DNA of 64,000 bases from CBDFHB01 sp965250115 (GCA_965250115.1 CBDFNJ010000002.1:1364001-1428000); one strand, 5' to 3'. Shown: positions 1 to 8,467, numbered from the stretch's first letter. Made by a program: numbers and translations. The notes: generated by a model from the sequence alone, not told the origin.

Positions 1-14
1 GGGTCGGTTGGAGC

Positions 15-860
15 GTGATATCCCACTGCATTCGCCAGACGGCATCGTTCCTGCAATCGCTCGAGAACGAGCTCGGTGACATCAACTTGTTTCACGAGCT
101 CCACAACGAGTGGGATGCCAACTCTGGAACGTCGTGGGCGCGCGATAACATCGGCTACGAGGAAGCCCTGGCCGAAGTCAACAGTCAATTCGTCCGTCAC
201 CGGCGGCTCAGCGGCGGCGAGCCGGAGCAATGGCCTCGCGGCATCGTCGGCGTGAGTCACGGCGGACGAGACACGGTGGATTATCGGGTCGGCCGACCCG
301 ATGGCTCCGACTACGTCGCACTCCATCCAATCCGGCGAGGACGGTGGTGGGCGAAAACGAATCTCGAGAATCGCTATCGCGATCGCGTGCGCTATTACAA
401 CGAATCCAAAAACTACACGAGCCCAGCGGAATGGGTCGAGTTCATCGAAGGCGGAGCCTATAGTCCCACGAGCTCCACGCAAGATCTCGCGCGCTACCTC
501 GAGTTTACCGACGGCACTCTCGCGAACGGCATCGCGGTTTGCTACCACTCCCATGTTGGTATTTGCTCGGGATTTTTCGAAGAGGAAGAGCAGCCGCTCT
601 CTCCGCTGGAGCAGGAGCTAATCCGCCGTGCCGAGGAGCCCGTGCCGCCGGTCACATTCAAGTTCGGCCCCATCATCGAGTTGGCTTACCAGGAGATCCT
701 CGAACGAAAAGCCGACAAGAACGGACTCCGCGCGTATAACGAGCGCATGACACAAGGGCTCACCGAAGCCGGTCTTCGAGAAGACCTCTTGCGCAGCGCC
801 GAGTTCAGAGACAAAAACCCGCTCTCGGCGAGAGCTCGAATGTCGACCAGAAAGAAGTAG
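15..860 (+). CDS. Hypothetical protein with C-terminal DUF4214-like repeat (5' end probably outside window)
   Basis: The frame has no stop in positions 3-14, so the GTG at 15 may be internal and the gene probably begins upstream of the window. The visible 281 residues show no signal peptide. The first ~200 residues match no family I recognise; two Cys lie near residues 176 and 184. Residues ~215-262 form a short helical unit (EILERKADKNGLRAY, then LREDLLRSAEF) that strongly resembles DUF4214, a domain found in secreted or surface proteins, sometimes beside S-layer or RTX modules. The same unit forms nearly the whole of the next gene, 24 bp downstream, so the two are probably co-transcribed. 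The C-terminus is basic (STRKK), as in the neighbour. Function unknown; the repeat assignment is from sequence resemblance only. Confidence 0.6.
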   Translation: MISHCIRQTASFLQSLENELGDINLFHELHNEWDANSGTSWARDNIGYEEALAEVNSQFVRHRRLSGGEPEQWPRGIVGVSHGGRDTVDYRVGRPDGSDYVALHPIRRGRWWAKTNLENRYRDRVRYYNESKNYTSPAEWVEFIEGGAYSPTSSTQDLARYLEFTDGTLANGIAVCYHSHVGICSGFFEEEEQPLSPLEQELIRRAEEPVPPVTFKFGPIIELAYQEILERKADKNGLRAYNERMTQGLTEAGLREDLLRSAEFRDKNPLSARARMSTRKK

Positions 861-884
861 CGGCATTACCGGAGGAGTAGACCC

Positions 885-1109
885 GTGCCCGATTTCAGTC
901 GAGTCATCAATCTTGCTTATCAACGAATCCTCGGAAGACCCGCCGACTCCGTCGGGCTCGCTGACTACAACCAAGCGATGAACCAAGGGTTGACCGAGTC
1001 TCAGATGAGGGAGTCTCTGATTCGAAGCCAGGAATACGCGGACAAGAACCCGCAATCCTCGGCCAGGCGCGCGACTAAAAGCACGCGCAAGAGAACGGCC
1101 AAGAAGTAA
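885..1109 (+). CDS. Small DUF4214-like single-repeat protein
   Basis: A 74-residue protein consisting of one DUF4214-like unit (LAYQRILGRPADSVGLADY, then MRESLIRSQEYADKNP) and a Lys/Arg/Ser-rich tail ending STRKRTAKK. It starts at GTG 885 behind GGAGGAG. The unit aligns over its full length with the C-terminus of the preceding gene (AYQEILERKADKNG / LREDLLRSAEFRDKNP), so it looks like a duplicated, freestanding copy of that domain. No signal peptide or membrane segment is visible. The basic tail could bind nucleic acid or acidic polymer, but that is speculation. Function unknown. Confidence 0.65.
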   Translation: MPDFSRVINLAYQRILGRPADSVGLADYNQAMNQGLTESQMRESLIRSQEYADKNPQSSARRATKSTRKRTAKK

Positions 1110-1427
1110 GTTCGCCCTCAAACGCGTTCTCCGGACGGTCGGCGTTTGTGTTTAAGGGATGCTTCCTCGTGGCACGACCCACTCGGCCGCTGGCCCTGTG
1201 CCTTCCATAAACTCGATCTGTGACTCTAGGGCTGTGGACCGTGGCACGAGCGAACGCATGCCGGAACGCGTCCGTTGGCACCACGACGATCGCGCATTGG
1301 GATACCAGCGTGCAGTCTAGGTTGTCACGAGTCGGTGCGGGCGTGGGATGGCAATCCGGTCCGAGAGACTGAGCGCCAGTCCTCGCTTCCGCGCCACGCG
1401 GGGCTTACAATAAAAAAGAGGTACCAC
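1110..1427. other. Intergenic region, no gene recognised
   Basis: About 320 bp between the DUF4214-like gene and the pilin-like gene. An open frame runs through it upstream of 1428, but it lacks a ribosome site and reads as low-complexity Arg/Ser-rich sequence, so I take it as non-coding extension. No tRNA, strong terminator or repeat was seen. Confidence 0.5.
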
Positions 1428-2153
1428 GTGCGCGTTCTGGCAGTGTGTCTGGTTCTGATCTGTCTCGTCGGTCTGGCTGGCGCCATCAACCCCTTCTACC
1501 ATGACCGTCAGGCGCTGAGCGCGGTTCACGAGTTCCGCAGCAACCCGACCCCGGAGACGGAGGCCGCCTGGATCGCATCTCGCGACCGCCAGATGCGTCG
1601 CGAGATGACTCTGCGCCTCTTATTCCTCGGACTCGCTCTCGGTGCTGGCATCGGTGCCGTTGTCTCGTGGAAAAAGAGCGGGCAACGAAAGCCCGCCGAG
1701 GACGCCCCCAAGAAAGACGAGCGCAAGGGCCTGGGTTGTGTATGGAAAGGCCTGATCGTTTTCGGCATCTTCGTGGCGCTCGTGATCTTCGGAGAAGTCG
1801 CGCGGCTTCGCGCCCGCATGAGCGCGAGAGAAGTAACCACCGTCCACGGCGCCCGGGATATCGTGCAGGCCGAGGCGCAGTTCTTCAAAGACCATAATCG
1901 TTACGCGAGTCCCGAAGAGCTGGTTGAGGCCGACCTGCTCGAGGTACATTGGCGGGAGTGCGCGCCTTCGTGCAGTGTGAGCGGGTATTCCTGGGAATTC
2001 CGGATGACCGAGCAGGGCTTCGAAGCTCTAGCGGTCCCGCTTCAATACTCTCGTACGGGTGTCCGCTCCTTCTACGTTTCCGAAGCGGGTGTCATTCGGG
2101 CGGCCGACAAGGACGGCTACGAGGCGAACGCGACCGACCCACCGCTTCAGTAG
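1428..2153 (+). CDS. Membrane protein with pilin-like C-terminal domain
   Basis: I place the start at GTG 1428, six bases after AAAGAGG, rather than at the in-frame ATG 1275, because hydrophobic sequence begins right there. The 241-residue product has an N-terminal hydrophobic segment (VLAVCLVLICLVGLAGA), a second (LLFLGLALGAGIGAVVSW) and a third (CVWKGLIVFGIFVALVIF). A soluble C-terminal domain starts near residue 130. It reads like the globular part of type IV pilin/GspG-like proteins: a helix with ARDIVQAEAQFFKDHNRYAS, then a two-Cys loop and the ending FYVSEAGVIRAADKDG. Such domains commonly occur in acidobacterial prepilin-like proteins. No prepilin peptidase site (G|FTLxE) is visible, so it is not a classical pilin. 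The next gene begins 3 bp after its stop, implying an operon. Confidence 0.6.
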   Translation: MRVLAVCLVLICLVGLAGAINPFYHDRQALSAVHEFRSNPTPETEAAWIASRDRQMRREMTLRLLFLGLALGAGIGAVVSWKKSGQRKPAEDAPKKDERKGLGCVWKGLIVFGIFVALVIFGEVARLRARMSAREVTTVHGARDIVQAEAQFFKDHNRYASPEELVEADLLEVHWRECAPSCSVSGYSWEFRMTEQGFEALAVPLQYSRTGVRSFYVSEAGVIRAADKDGYEANATDPPLQ

Positions 2154-2156
2154 CTC

Positions 2157-2450
2157 GTGACCCACCAGGCTTTGGAAGAGAGCAACCCCTACCGCGCGCC
2201 GGAAGCTTCTGAGAAGGTCGGAGCGCTACAGGTTGCGACGATCTCGGAATCCCGCTATTTGGCCAATTTCGGTTGCGGCGTGGCGGTATTGATGACCGCC
2301 GTCCCGATGACGAGTATGGCGGGCTACAGGCCTCTCACAGGATCCTTCGAGACTATCGGCGCTTTCGTTATCGGCCTGCTCTTCGTGTTCGGGACGATAC
2401 GCAGTCTTTTGTGGGCGCGCCGGCACCGGCCCAAGCCGCCGGGGCGCTAG
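2157..2450 (+). CDS. Small two-helix membrane protein
   Basis: A 97-residue protein starting at GTG 2157, three bases after the stop of the preceding gene, so probably translationally coupled to it. The N-terminal ~30 residues are polar and include NPYRAP, a motif frequent at the start of small acidobacterial and planctomycete membrane proteins. Two hydrophobic segments follow (FGCGVAVLMTAVPMTS and ETIGAFVIGLLFVFGTI) and the protein ends in a basic tail (WARRHRPKPPGR), which suggests a cytoplasmic C-terminus. No family assignment. Its job is probably linked to the upstream membrane/pilin-like protein, but only position supports this. Confidence 0.55.
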   Translation: MTHQALEESNPYRAPEASEKVGALQVATISESRYLANFGCGVAVLMTAVPMTSMAGYRPLTGSFETIGAFVIGLLFVFGTIRSLLWARRHRPKPPGR

Positions 2451-2581
2451 GGGAATGAAGCGCTGCCGAGCAAGCATCGGGGGCATCATCGCATCCATGA
2501 GTCCCGCCACATTTGCGCGGTGAAGGGAGGTTCGCCGCCTCCGTTTTCGTCTCTATCTTCTGAGGGAGGTAGAATGACGAT

Positions 2582-3148
2582 ATGGCAAGAGCGGTGGAGG
2601 CTTGCGCGCGGCGCCGGTTTACGGTCGAGGAATACCACAGGATGGGGGAGACGGGGATTCTGTCTCCGGGCGAGCGTGTCGAGCTCGTTCGGGGCGTGGT
2701 TCACGAGGTGAGCCCCAAGAATCGGGCGCACGTCATGGCGACGAATCGTTGTTGCGATTTGTTCCGTGAGAAGCTCGCGGGCCGAGCGCGAGTGTACAAA
2801 GAAGATCCACTTCGGGTGACCGGTCTCGACTCGGAGCCGGAGCCGGACGTGATGGTCTGCTCCAACCTCGATCTCGGCGCCTATGGCACGGAAGGGATGA
2901 AGCCACTTCTCGTGATCGAGGTGGCGGAATCGTCTCTAGAGTATGACCTCGGGCTCAAAGCAGATCTCTATGCCGAGGCGGGGATTCCAGAATACTGGGT
3001 CGTCAATCTCGTGGAACGCGTGCTCGAAATCTTTGGGGATCCACCGGAAGGTGGGTACCGCCGGCGCTCGAGGCTTGGGCCGAGTGCAACCGTTGCGCCG
3101 GAGGCGTGGCCAGATGTCGCGCTCGAGGTGGCATCACTTCTTCCGTAA
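2582..3148 (+). CDS. Uma2-family (DUF820) restriction-like endonuclease
   Basis: A 188-residue protein, full length for Uma2. It starts at ATG 2582 after GAGGGAGG. Family signatures are in order: an N-terminal FTVEEYHRMGETGILSPGERVEL segment split over the first 40 residues, then the PD-(D/E)xK-like core with Asp in EPDVMVC, Glu in LLVIEVAESS and Lys in LKADLYAEAGIPEYWVV. Family knowledge: Uma2 proteins have a restriction-endonuclease fold, are abundant in cyanobacteria and multicellular soil bacteria, often occur as many paralogues, and have poorly defined biological roles; some are thought to act in mobile elements. It appears to be a single-gene unit here, with intact catalytic residues and nothing truncated. 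Confidence 0.9.
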   Translation: MARAVEACARRRFTVEEYHRMGETGILSPGERVELVRGVVHEVSPKNRAHVMATNRCCDLFREKLAGRARVYKEDPLRVTGLDSEPEPDVMVCSNLDLGAYGTEGMKPLLVIEVAESSLEYDLGLKADLYAEAGIPEYWVVNLVERVLEIFGDPPEGGYRRRSRLGPSATVAPEAWPDVALEVASLLP

Positions 3149-3238
3149 CCGTCGCGGTCATTACCCTCGCATCGGTTCGGTGAAGCTCAACGAAGAGCTC
3201 CACGTGAGCACTCATGGCGGGGACCGCCACCCTCCTTA

Positions 3239-3268
3239 TTGACAGGCCTTCCGACCGCTCCGCATACT
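3239..3268 (+). promoter_or_regulatory. Candidate sigma-70 promoter for the MoxR-DUF58-TgpA operon
   Basis: A perfect -35 hexamer TTGACA (3239-3244), an 18-bp spacer and CATACT (3263-3268, four of six matches to TATAAT) lie about 45 bp before the MoxR start. The leader would be ~37 nt and carries GGAGGAG just before ATG 3312. Inferred from sequence only. Confidence 0.5.
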
Positions 3269-3311
3269 GAACCCACTACCCGTCACTACCTATCCGGAGG
3301 AGCGAAACCCC

Positions 3312-4220
3312 ATGCTCGAGGAGCAGCTCGGGCGCGTCATTCTCGGCAAGGCCGAAGTGATCGACAACGTCCTGGTGGCGCTTTTGAGCGGAAGCCACAT
3401 GCTGATGGAAGACGTGCCGGGGGTGGGCAAGACGACGCTTGCGAAAGCACTCGCGAAGTCGATCTCGAGCACCTTCACGCGGGTTCAGTTCACGCCGGAC
3501 TTGCTGCCGACGGACATTCTGGGGTCGTCGATCTACAACCCCAAGGACGGAAGCTTTGCGTTCAAGAAGGGACCGGTCTTCACGAACATTCTGCTCGCGG
3601 ACGAGATCAACCGCGCGTCGCCGCGCACGCAGTCGAGCTTGCTCGAGGCCATGAGCGAGGGGCAGGCCTCGATCGAGGGGGAGACGCGGCCCCTTCCGAC
3701 GCCGTTTCTGGTCATCGCGACCCAGAACCCGATCGAGTTTCACGGCACCTACCCGCTTCCGGAAGCGCAGCTCGACCGCTTCGGCATGAAGGTGCGACTG
3801 GGTTATCCGGCCAAGGAGGAGGAGGTCGGAATCCTCTATAGCCAGTTCCACCATCACCCGCTCGACGACGTCGAGGCGGTGGTTTCGGCGCGGGAAGTGG
3901 TGGAGCTCCAGGAGAAAGCGCACGCGACGAGGCTCGACAAGAAGATCGGGGCCTATCTGGTGGAGCTCGCGGACGCGACGCGGAAACACCCGTCGCTGAA
4001 AACGGGATGCTCGCCTCGTGGCACGCTCGCCTTGTTCCGAGCGTCTCAGGCGCGCGCATTTCTCGAGGGCCGCGACTTCGTCATCCCAGAGGATGTAAAG
4101 GCGATCGCGGTGCCGGTGCTCGCACACCGTCTCGCGCTCGATACGAAGGCGAAGTACTCCGGGGTCCAGAAAGAAGACATCGTGCAGGAGATCCTCGAAA
4201 GCGTTGCGGTCGGAGTCTGA
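3312..4220 (+). CDS. MoxR-family AAA+ ATPase
   Basis: A 302-residue MoxR ATPase, the usual family length. Walker A is DVPGVGKTT with Lys40, Walker B is ILLADEINRASP near residues 94-105, sensor 1 lies in VIATQNPIEF, and the lid domain includes GCSPRGTLALFRASQARA. MoxR ATPases act as chaperones or remodelling factors, commonly activating VWA- or DUF58-type partners in the cytoplasm. Here it heads the classical MoxR / DUF58 / transglutaminase order: DUF58 begins 10 bp after its stop and the transglutaminase overlaps DUF58. Start ATG 3312 follows GGAGGAG. The physiological target is not known from the sequence; the family and operon assignment is firm. Confidence 0.95.
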   Translation: MLEEQLGRVILGKAEVIDNVLVALLSGSHMLMEDVPGVGKTTLAKALAKSISSTFTRVQFTPDLLPTDILGSSIYNPKDGSFAFKKGPVFTNILLADEINRASPRTQSSLLEAMSEGQASIEGETRPLPTPFLVIATQNPIEFHGTYPLPEAQLDRFGMKVRLGYPAKEEEVGILYSQFHHHPLDDVEAVVSAREVVELQEKAHATRLDKKIGAYLVELADATRKHPSLKTGCSPRGTLALFRASQARAFLEGRDFVIPEDVKAIAVPVLAHRLALDTKAKYSGVQKEDIVQEILESVAVGV

Positions 4221-4230
4221 GGCCCGCGCG

Positions 4231-5478
4231 ATGACTCGCTTTCCGCTTCTGAACCGCCTACTCGAGCAATATCGCGAGTGGCTGACGCCTCGGGCGCGCT
4301 ACGTATTCTGGTTGGCGGCGGCGCTCGCGCTCATCGGCCTCAACACGAAGGGCAATCAAGTCTTCAAGGTCTTCGCGGTGGCGGCCTCGATGCTCGCCGT
4401 CGCGGCGCTCTTCTCCGTGCTGCGTGCCCCGCGGGTCGAGCTTCGCTGCTCGCTTCCGGCACGCGCGACGGCGGGACGAGCCTTGAGTGTTCCCGTGGTC
4501 TTGAGAACGAGGGGACGGACTCCGCTGCGCCCGCTCCTCGTGTCCTTCCCGCGTCCCCGCAAGTGGGGAAGCTCGGTGTCTTTCGAGCCCAGGCAGGTGC
4601 TCGTCGACGCGGCTCCTTCGGACGACGTGTCTCGCACGACGGTGAAGCTCGAGGTCTCGCGCCGCGGCCGCTACGAGCTTCGAGGGCCAACGCTTCGGGC
4701 CACGGATCCGCTCGGTCTCGTGGGGAGCCGCCCGACGAGGCTTTCCGACGGAGTCCTTCTCGTCTATCCACGCTTCTACGGCATGGAGTCGTTCCGTCTT
4801 CCTCTCGGCCGGCGCCACCAGCCGGGCGGCATCCCGCTCGCTTCGCAAACGGGGGACAGTCTCGAGTTTCTGGGAACGCGCGAGTACCGCGCCGGCGATC
4901 CCATCAAGCACATCCACTGGCGCTCCTGGGCGCGGCTCGGCGAGCCGGTGGTGACGGAGTTTCAGGAGGAGTACTTCTCGCGCATCGCGATCATCCTGGA
5001 TACGTTCTTGCCGAAGCGAGCCAAGCCGGAGGAAGAAGAGGCTTTCGAGGCGGCGGTCTCGGTGGTGGCCTCGGTGGCGGACTACTTCAGCCGGAGCGAG
5101 TACATCGTGGACATCTTCGCGGCGGGGCCGGACATCTACGAAGTGAGCGCGGGGCGAAGTCTCGCCTACCTCGAGAACATTCTCGACGTGCTCGCCTGTA
5201 TCGAGTCCTGTCACGAGCCTCCGTTCGAAGTCGTCGGGCCCGCGCTCTTCGAGAAGCTCGAGCAGATTACGAGCGTGGTCGTCGTCGTGCAGGATTGGGA
5301 TGACGCTCGGGAGACGTTCTTGCGCCGCGTGAAGGCCTTCGGCGTCGATCTCCGCATTCTGCTCGTGCGCGACGGACCGACGACGAAAGACTGGCAGCTC
5401 GCGGGGGAGGAGCTCGGAGAAATCAGCGTCATGCGCCCCGTGGACGTCGAGCGGGCGCTCGCGAGCGAGAGCGCATGA
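4231..5478 (+). CDS. DUF58 domain protein (MoxR partner)
   Basis: A 415-residue protein from ATG 4231 (an upstream in-frame TTG at 4204 would overlap moxR and lacks a ribosome site). Two hydrophobic helices near residues 20-65 anchor it in the membrane. A large extracytoplasmic beta-rich part follows. The DUF58 signature GDSLEFLGTREYRAGDP then IHWRSWARLG lies near residues 210-240. Residues after ~245 resemble a VWA-like fold (IAIILDTFLPK). The family is thought to be remodelled by MoxR ATPases. The gene lies between moxR and a TgpA-like gene, and its stop overlaps the next start (ATGA, 5475-5478), so translation is coupled. Confidence 0.92.
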   Translation: MTRFPLLNRLLEQYREWLTPRARYVFWLAAALALIGLNTKGNQVFKVFAVAASMLAVAALFSVLRAPRVELRCSLPARATAGRALSVPVVLRTRGRTPLRPLLVSFPRPRKWGSSVSFEPRQVLVDAAPSDDVSRTTVKLEVSRRGRYELRGPTLRATDPLGLVGSRPTRLSDGVLLVYPRFYGMESFRLPLGRRHQPGGIPLASQTGDSLEFLGTREYRAGDPIKHIHWRSWARLGEPVVTEFQEEYFSRIAIILDTFLPKRAKPEEEEAFEAAVSVVASVADYFSRSEYIVDIFAAGPDIYEVSAGRSLAYLENILDVLACIESCHEPPFEVVGPALFEKLEQITSVVVVVQDWDDARETFLRRVKAFGVDLRILLVRDGPTTKDWQLAGEELGEISVMRPVDVERALASESA

Positions 5479-6269
5479 AGCGGGTCGCCCTCGGTGTGCT
5501 CTTCGGTGCCGCGGCGGCCTCGTTCGCCGTCTTGCTTCGCACCGCTCCCGCGTGGCTCATGCTCGTCGTGGCACTGGTGTCGATCTTCAAACACTTCTCC
5601 CTCGGGGCGATTCACGACTCGGCACGGCGACTCCTCTACGCCGGATTGGTCGCGACGGTAGGCTTCGGCTGGTTCGTCATGGTCTACCCGGTGATGAGCG
5701 ATTCCGCGATGCGCCTCTGGTCGCTCGCCATCGGATATACCCTCGGCGCTCTCGGCTGCCTCTTCTTGCTCTCGGGCCGCTCGCCCGGCTCGACGGTGAT
5801 TCCCGCCGCGGCGGGCCTCCTCGTCGTCGCAAGCTTCGACCTAGAAGCCGCCATCCATCCCTACCTGGGCGTTGCGGGCGTTGCCGGCATTCTCTACTTA
5901 GCCTCGGATCTGTGGCCCCGAAGGGAACGGCGTTTCGGAAAGCTCGCGCTCCTCGGAGGATTCTCAGTCTCGGCTCTCGGCGTGCGGGGCTTTCATCATC
6001 GCCACGCTCCCATGGGCTCAGCAAAAAGTCGAAGACACGATGCTTTTGGTCTACACGCCGGCGTCGGACGGCATTCAGGCTCAATATCGCTCGCGGCTCG
6101 GCGAGCTTCAGAGCTTGAAGCTCTCGAAGAAGATCGTGATGCGGGTCTGGAGCCAGCGGCCCCAGCGTCTGCGAAGCCGGGTTCTCGTCCGCTTCGACGG
6201 AACCGCCTGGTCGCGAGACGCGACCGCGCTTCGCATCCGGGAGCCGAAGCCTACCCCCGTCGTCGATGA
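5475..6269 (+). CDS. TgpA-like transglutaminase, N-terminal membrane part (frameshifted)
   Basis: Starts in an ATGA overlap with the DUF58 stop. Residues 1-~170 are five or so hydrophobic helices typical of the N-terminal (DUF3488) half of TgpA-type transglutaminases. After LLGGFSVSALGV the frame degenerates into low-complexity Arg/His/Ser sequence that is not protein-like. The natural continuation (GAFIIATLPWAQQKVEDTM) is found one base over, beginning at 5986. One surplus G in the GGGG run at 5986-5989 explains the shift. So residues beyond ~171 of this frame are spurious, and the true gene continues as the 6040-7446 frame, giving about 656 aa in total, normal for TgpA. Confidence 0.75.
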   Translation: MKRVALGVLFGAAAASFAVLLRTAPAWLMLVVALVSIFKHFSLGAIHDSARRLLYAGLVATVGFGWFVMVYPVMSDSAMRLWSLAIGYTLGALGCLFLLSGRSPGSTVIPAAAGLLVVASFDLEAAIHPYLGVAGVAGILYLASDLWPRRERRFGKLALLGGFSVSALGVRGFHHRHAPMGSAKSRRHDAFGLHAGVGRHSGSISLAARRASELEALEEDRDAGLEPAAPASAKPGSRPLRRNRLVARRDRASHPGAEAYPRRR

Positions 6270-7446
6270 AGACTCGCGAGCTTTTCTCGCGACGCTTCCT
6301 GGCGTCGACTTCCAGGTGGAGGCCGACGCTCTCGAAGACCAAAAGTGGATTCGTACGAAGATCGTCCGCGTCGATGGCGAGGGTCTCGTGACACCGGGGG
6401 GCTCGTTTCTCGTTCGCGTGCCGCTGGACTTCGTGCAGGTCGACAGCGCGAACGTCGTGTTCCCGCCGATTCGGACGCGGGTGCGGATGTATGGCGTGCT
6501 CCACGCCGTAAACCATCAGCGTGCCCAGATCGGCTCGCCCAGCGAGTCCGCGCTCGAGATGACCACGGAGCTTCCCGAGGGGCTCGACCCGCGCATCCAA
6601 GAACTCTCGGACGAGCTCGCCGAGGGGGCTACGTCCACAGAAGAGGTCGTCGAGCATATCGTCGAGCATCTCAGAAGCGAGTATCACTACTCGCTCGACC
6701 TTGGCGCGATCGATCCCGTGCATCCGCTGTCGGACTTCCTTTTCGAAAAGAAGGAAGGGTGGTGTGAGTTCTTTGCGAGCTCGGCCGCGGTGCTCGCCCG
6801 TGCGCAGGGCATCTCTACGCGATACGTCCGCGGCTTCAACGTGCTCGGAAGCCAAGTGAAGGGGGACCACTACGTCGTGCGTGACTGGGATCGTCACGCG
6901 TGGATCGAAGCTTATATCGAGGGAAAGGGCTGGCTCGAGTTCGACCCGACCCCCGCCGCCGAATACGAGAGCTTGCACGCGGGTCTCGACGACGGCTTTG
7001 TCGCGAACGCCATCGAGTGGGCGCGCGCGCATCTGGGAAACTTGTATGGTGCACTCCGCCACTTCGACTGGAGCACTTTGGTCGAGCCGGCCTTGTGGCT
7101 CGTGGCGCTCTTCGTCATCGGACGTCTGACGTTCCCGCTCGTGCGCGAGTGGCGGCCTCGGGCCCGGCGCTTCCGCGCTTCCGACGAGGTCGAGGTGAGC
7201 ATCGCGCTCGACGAGCTCGTTCAGGGGCTCGACCGGGAGCTCGAACGGCTCGGCTGTCCGCGCCCCCCGAGCCAGGCTCCTCTCGAGCATTGGACGAGCC
7301 TCCCGGAAGAGAAACTTCCCGACGAGCTTCGCGAAGCGGGGCGCGATCTGTTGCATAGCTACTACCGGGCCTGTTTCGGGGCCCAGAAGCCCTCACCGGC
7401 GGAGATCGCCCGGCTCCGGGAGTCGGCCCGCGCCCTTCTCCGTTGA
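6040..7446 (+). CDS. TgpA-like transglutaminase, catalytic part (frameshifted continuation)
   Basis: This is the second half of the gene begun at 5475; coding in this frame is visible from ~5986. It contains a periplasmic DUF4129-like/beta segment, then the transglutaminase-like core. Catalytic Cys is in KEGWCEFFASSAAVLAR, His in WDRHAWIEAYIEG, and Asp in WLEFDPTP. A TM helix (LWLVALFVIGRLTFPLV) and a cytoplasmic DUF4129-type helical tail follow. Family: TgpA-type proteins are membrane-anchored papain-fold enzymes with a periplasmic transglutaminase domain, essential in Pseudomonas, usually with MoxR and DUF58. If the indel is real the protein is broken; if it is a sequencing error the operon is intact. 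Confidence 0.85.
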   Translation: MLLVYTPASDGIQAQYRSRLGELQSLKLSKKIVMRVWSQRPQRLRSRVLVRFDGTAWSRDATALRIREPKPTPVVDEDSRAFLATLPGVDFQVEADALEDQKWIRTKIVRVDGEGLVTPGGSFLVRVPLDFVQVDSANVVFPPIRTRVRMYGVLHAVNHQRAQIGSPSESALEMTTELPEGLDPRIQELSDELAEGATSTEEVVEHIVEHLRSEYHYSLDLGAIDPVHPLSDFLFEKKEGWCEFFASSAAVLARAQGISTRYVRGFNVLGSQVKGDHYVVRDWDRHAWIEAYIEGKGWLEFDPTPAAEYESLHAGLDDGFVANAIEWARAHLGNLYGALRHFDWSTLVEPALWLVALFVIGRLTFPLVREWRPRARRFRASDEVEVSIALDELVQGLDRELERLGCPRPPSQAPLEHWTSLPEEKLPDELREAGRDLLHSYYRACFGAQKPSPAEIARLRESARALLR

Positions 7447-7482
7447 CATAAAACCGTCACATTCGCACGCTAAAGTGTTCCC

Positions 7483-8421
7483 GTGAGCTCTCAAATCTTA
7501 GCTGCCGCCAAGCTCACCCTGACGTTTTTGGTCGTTCTGCTTGGCGCCATGACCCTGGCCGGTTTTCTGGGAGGGGCGTGGTGGCTTTTCGACGTCTTCG
7601 CTCACTTTCGGCTGCAGTACGCGACGGCGCTCTTGCTCGCGAGCCCCGCGCTTTGGCTCGCCGGTTCGGAAAGACGGGCGGCCTTCGCTCTCGCCTTCGG
7701 TCTCGTGAACGTGTCGGTCGTCGCCCCGCAGCTCGTCGTTTGGCCGGCCGCGGAAGCGGCAGGCGGGGAAACGGTTCGCTTCGCCTTCGCGAACGTGCAC
7801 GTCCGGAACCCGAGCTCCGAGCGACTCCTCCGCTTTCTCGACGACGTCGAGCCCGATGTGATTCTGCTGGTCGAGATCGACGGCCGGTGGGAGAAGGAGC
7901 TCGAGGTGCTCGAGGCCACCTATCCCTACCGTGTCGTAGAGGCGCGAGGCCGCGGCCACGGCATGGGGCTCTGGAGTCGCAAGCCGATCCTTTCGCACGA
8001 GATCGCGCACTTCGTCCACGAGCGACTACCCTCGATCGTCGGGCAGCTCGACGGGCTCCTCGTGATCGGAACGCATCCACTCGCTCCGGGAAGCGCGAGC
8101 CGCGACGCGCTCCGAAACGGCCAGCTCCGAGCCGCCGGTGAGCGGGTACGCAGCGAAGACGGCCCCGTTGTGGTCCTCGGCGATCTCAATACGACGCCCT
8201 GGGGCTATGGCTTTCGAAGCCTCATGGCCCAGTCGGGCTTGAAAGATTCGAGCCTTGGGCGCGGGCTTCAGTGGACATGGCCATCGTGGTTTCCACCGCT
8301 TGCGATCCCCATCGATCACGGCCTCGTGTCGCGAGACATCGAGGTTTTGAACCGCTTCACGGGCCCAGACATCGGATCGGACCACTTTCCGGTCGTCATG
8401 GACGTGCGCCTGCCCCGGTAG
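7483..8421 (+). CDS. Endonuclease/exonuclease/phosphatase-family membrane protein
   Basis: A 312-residue protein starting at GTG 7483. Three hydrophobic segments fill residues ~8-90, followed by an EEP-fold domain: FANVHVRNPSSERLLRFL at the start, Glu in DVILLVEIDGRW, GMGLWSRKPI, Asp/Asn in VVVLGDLNTTPWG and the terminal SDHFPVV. This is the layout of the widespread membrane-linked EEP hydrolases whose substrates are mostly unknown (sphingomyelinase- or DNase-like members exist). All the usual catalytic positions are present. It lies 36 bp after the TgpA stop and may be the last gene of that operon. An inverted repeat follows 20 bp after its stop. Confidence 0.88.
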   Translation: MSSQILAAAKLTLTFLVVLLGAMTLAGFLGGAWWLFDVFAHFRLQYATALLLASPALWLAGSERRAAFALAFGLVNVSVVAPQLVVWPAAEAAGGETVRFAFANVHVRNPSSERLLRFLDDVEPDVILLVEIDGRWEKELEVLEATYPYRVVEARGRGHGMGLWSRKPILSHEIAHFVHERLPSIVGQLDGLLVIGTHPLAPGSASRDALRNGQLRAAGERVRSEDGPVVVLGDLNTTPWGYGFRSLMAQSGLKDSSLGRGLQWTWPSWFPPLAIPIDHGLVSRDIEVLNRFTGPDIGSDHFPVVMDVRLPR

Positions 8422-8441
8422 GGGAGACCGGCCACGTTATT

Positions 8442-8467
8442 CCTGTACCTTCTTAGGAAGGTACAGG
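8442..8467. terminator. Perfect 10-bp inverted repeat between genes
   Basis: Arms CCTGTACCTT / AAGGTACAGG around a 6-base loop (CTTAGG), immediately before an ATG at 8469. No T-tract follows, so this could be either a weak terminator for the EEP gene or an operator for the following gene. Confidence 0.45.

Noticed and set aside
3276..7356. Very long open frames on the minus strand across the MoxR-DUF58-TgpA operon
   Set aside because: They are antisense shadows of GC-rich coding sequence: Arg/His/Glu-rich, no ribosome sites, no domains, while the plus-strand products are recognised families.
7443..7483. TTGACA at the TgpA stop as promoter of the EEP gene
   Set aside because: No acceptable -10 hexamer occurs at 16-19 bp spacing, so I did not list it.
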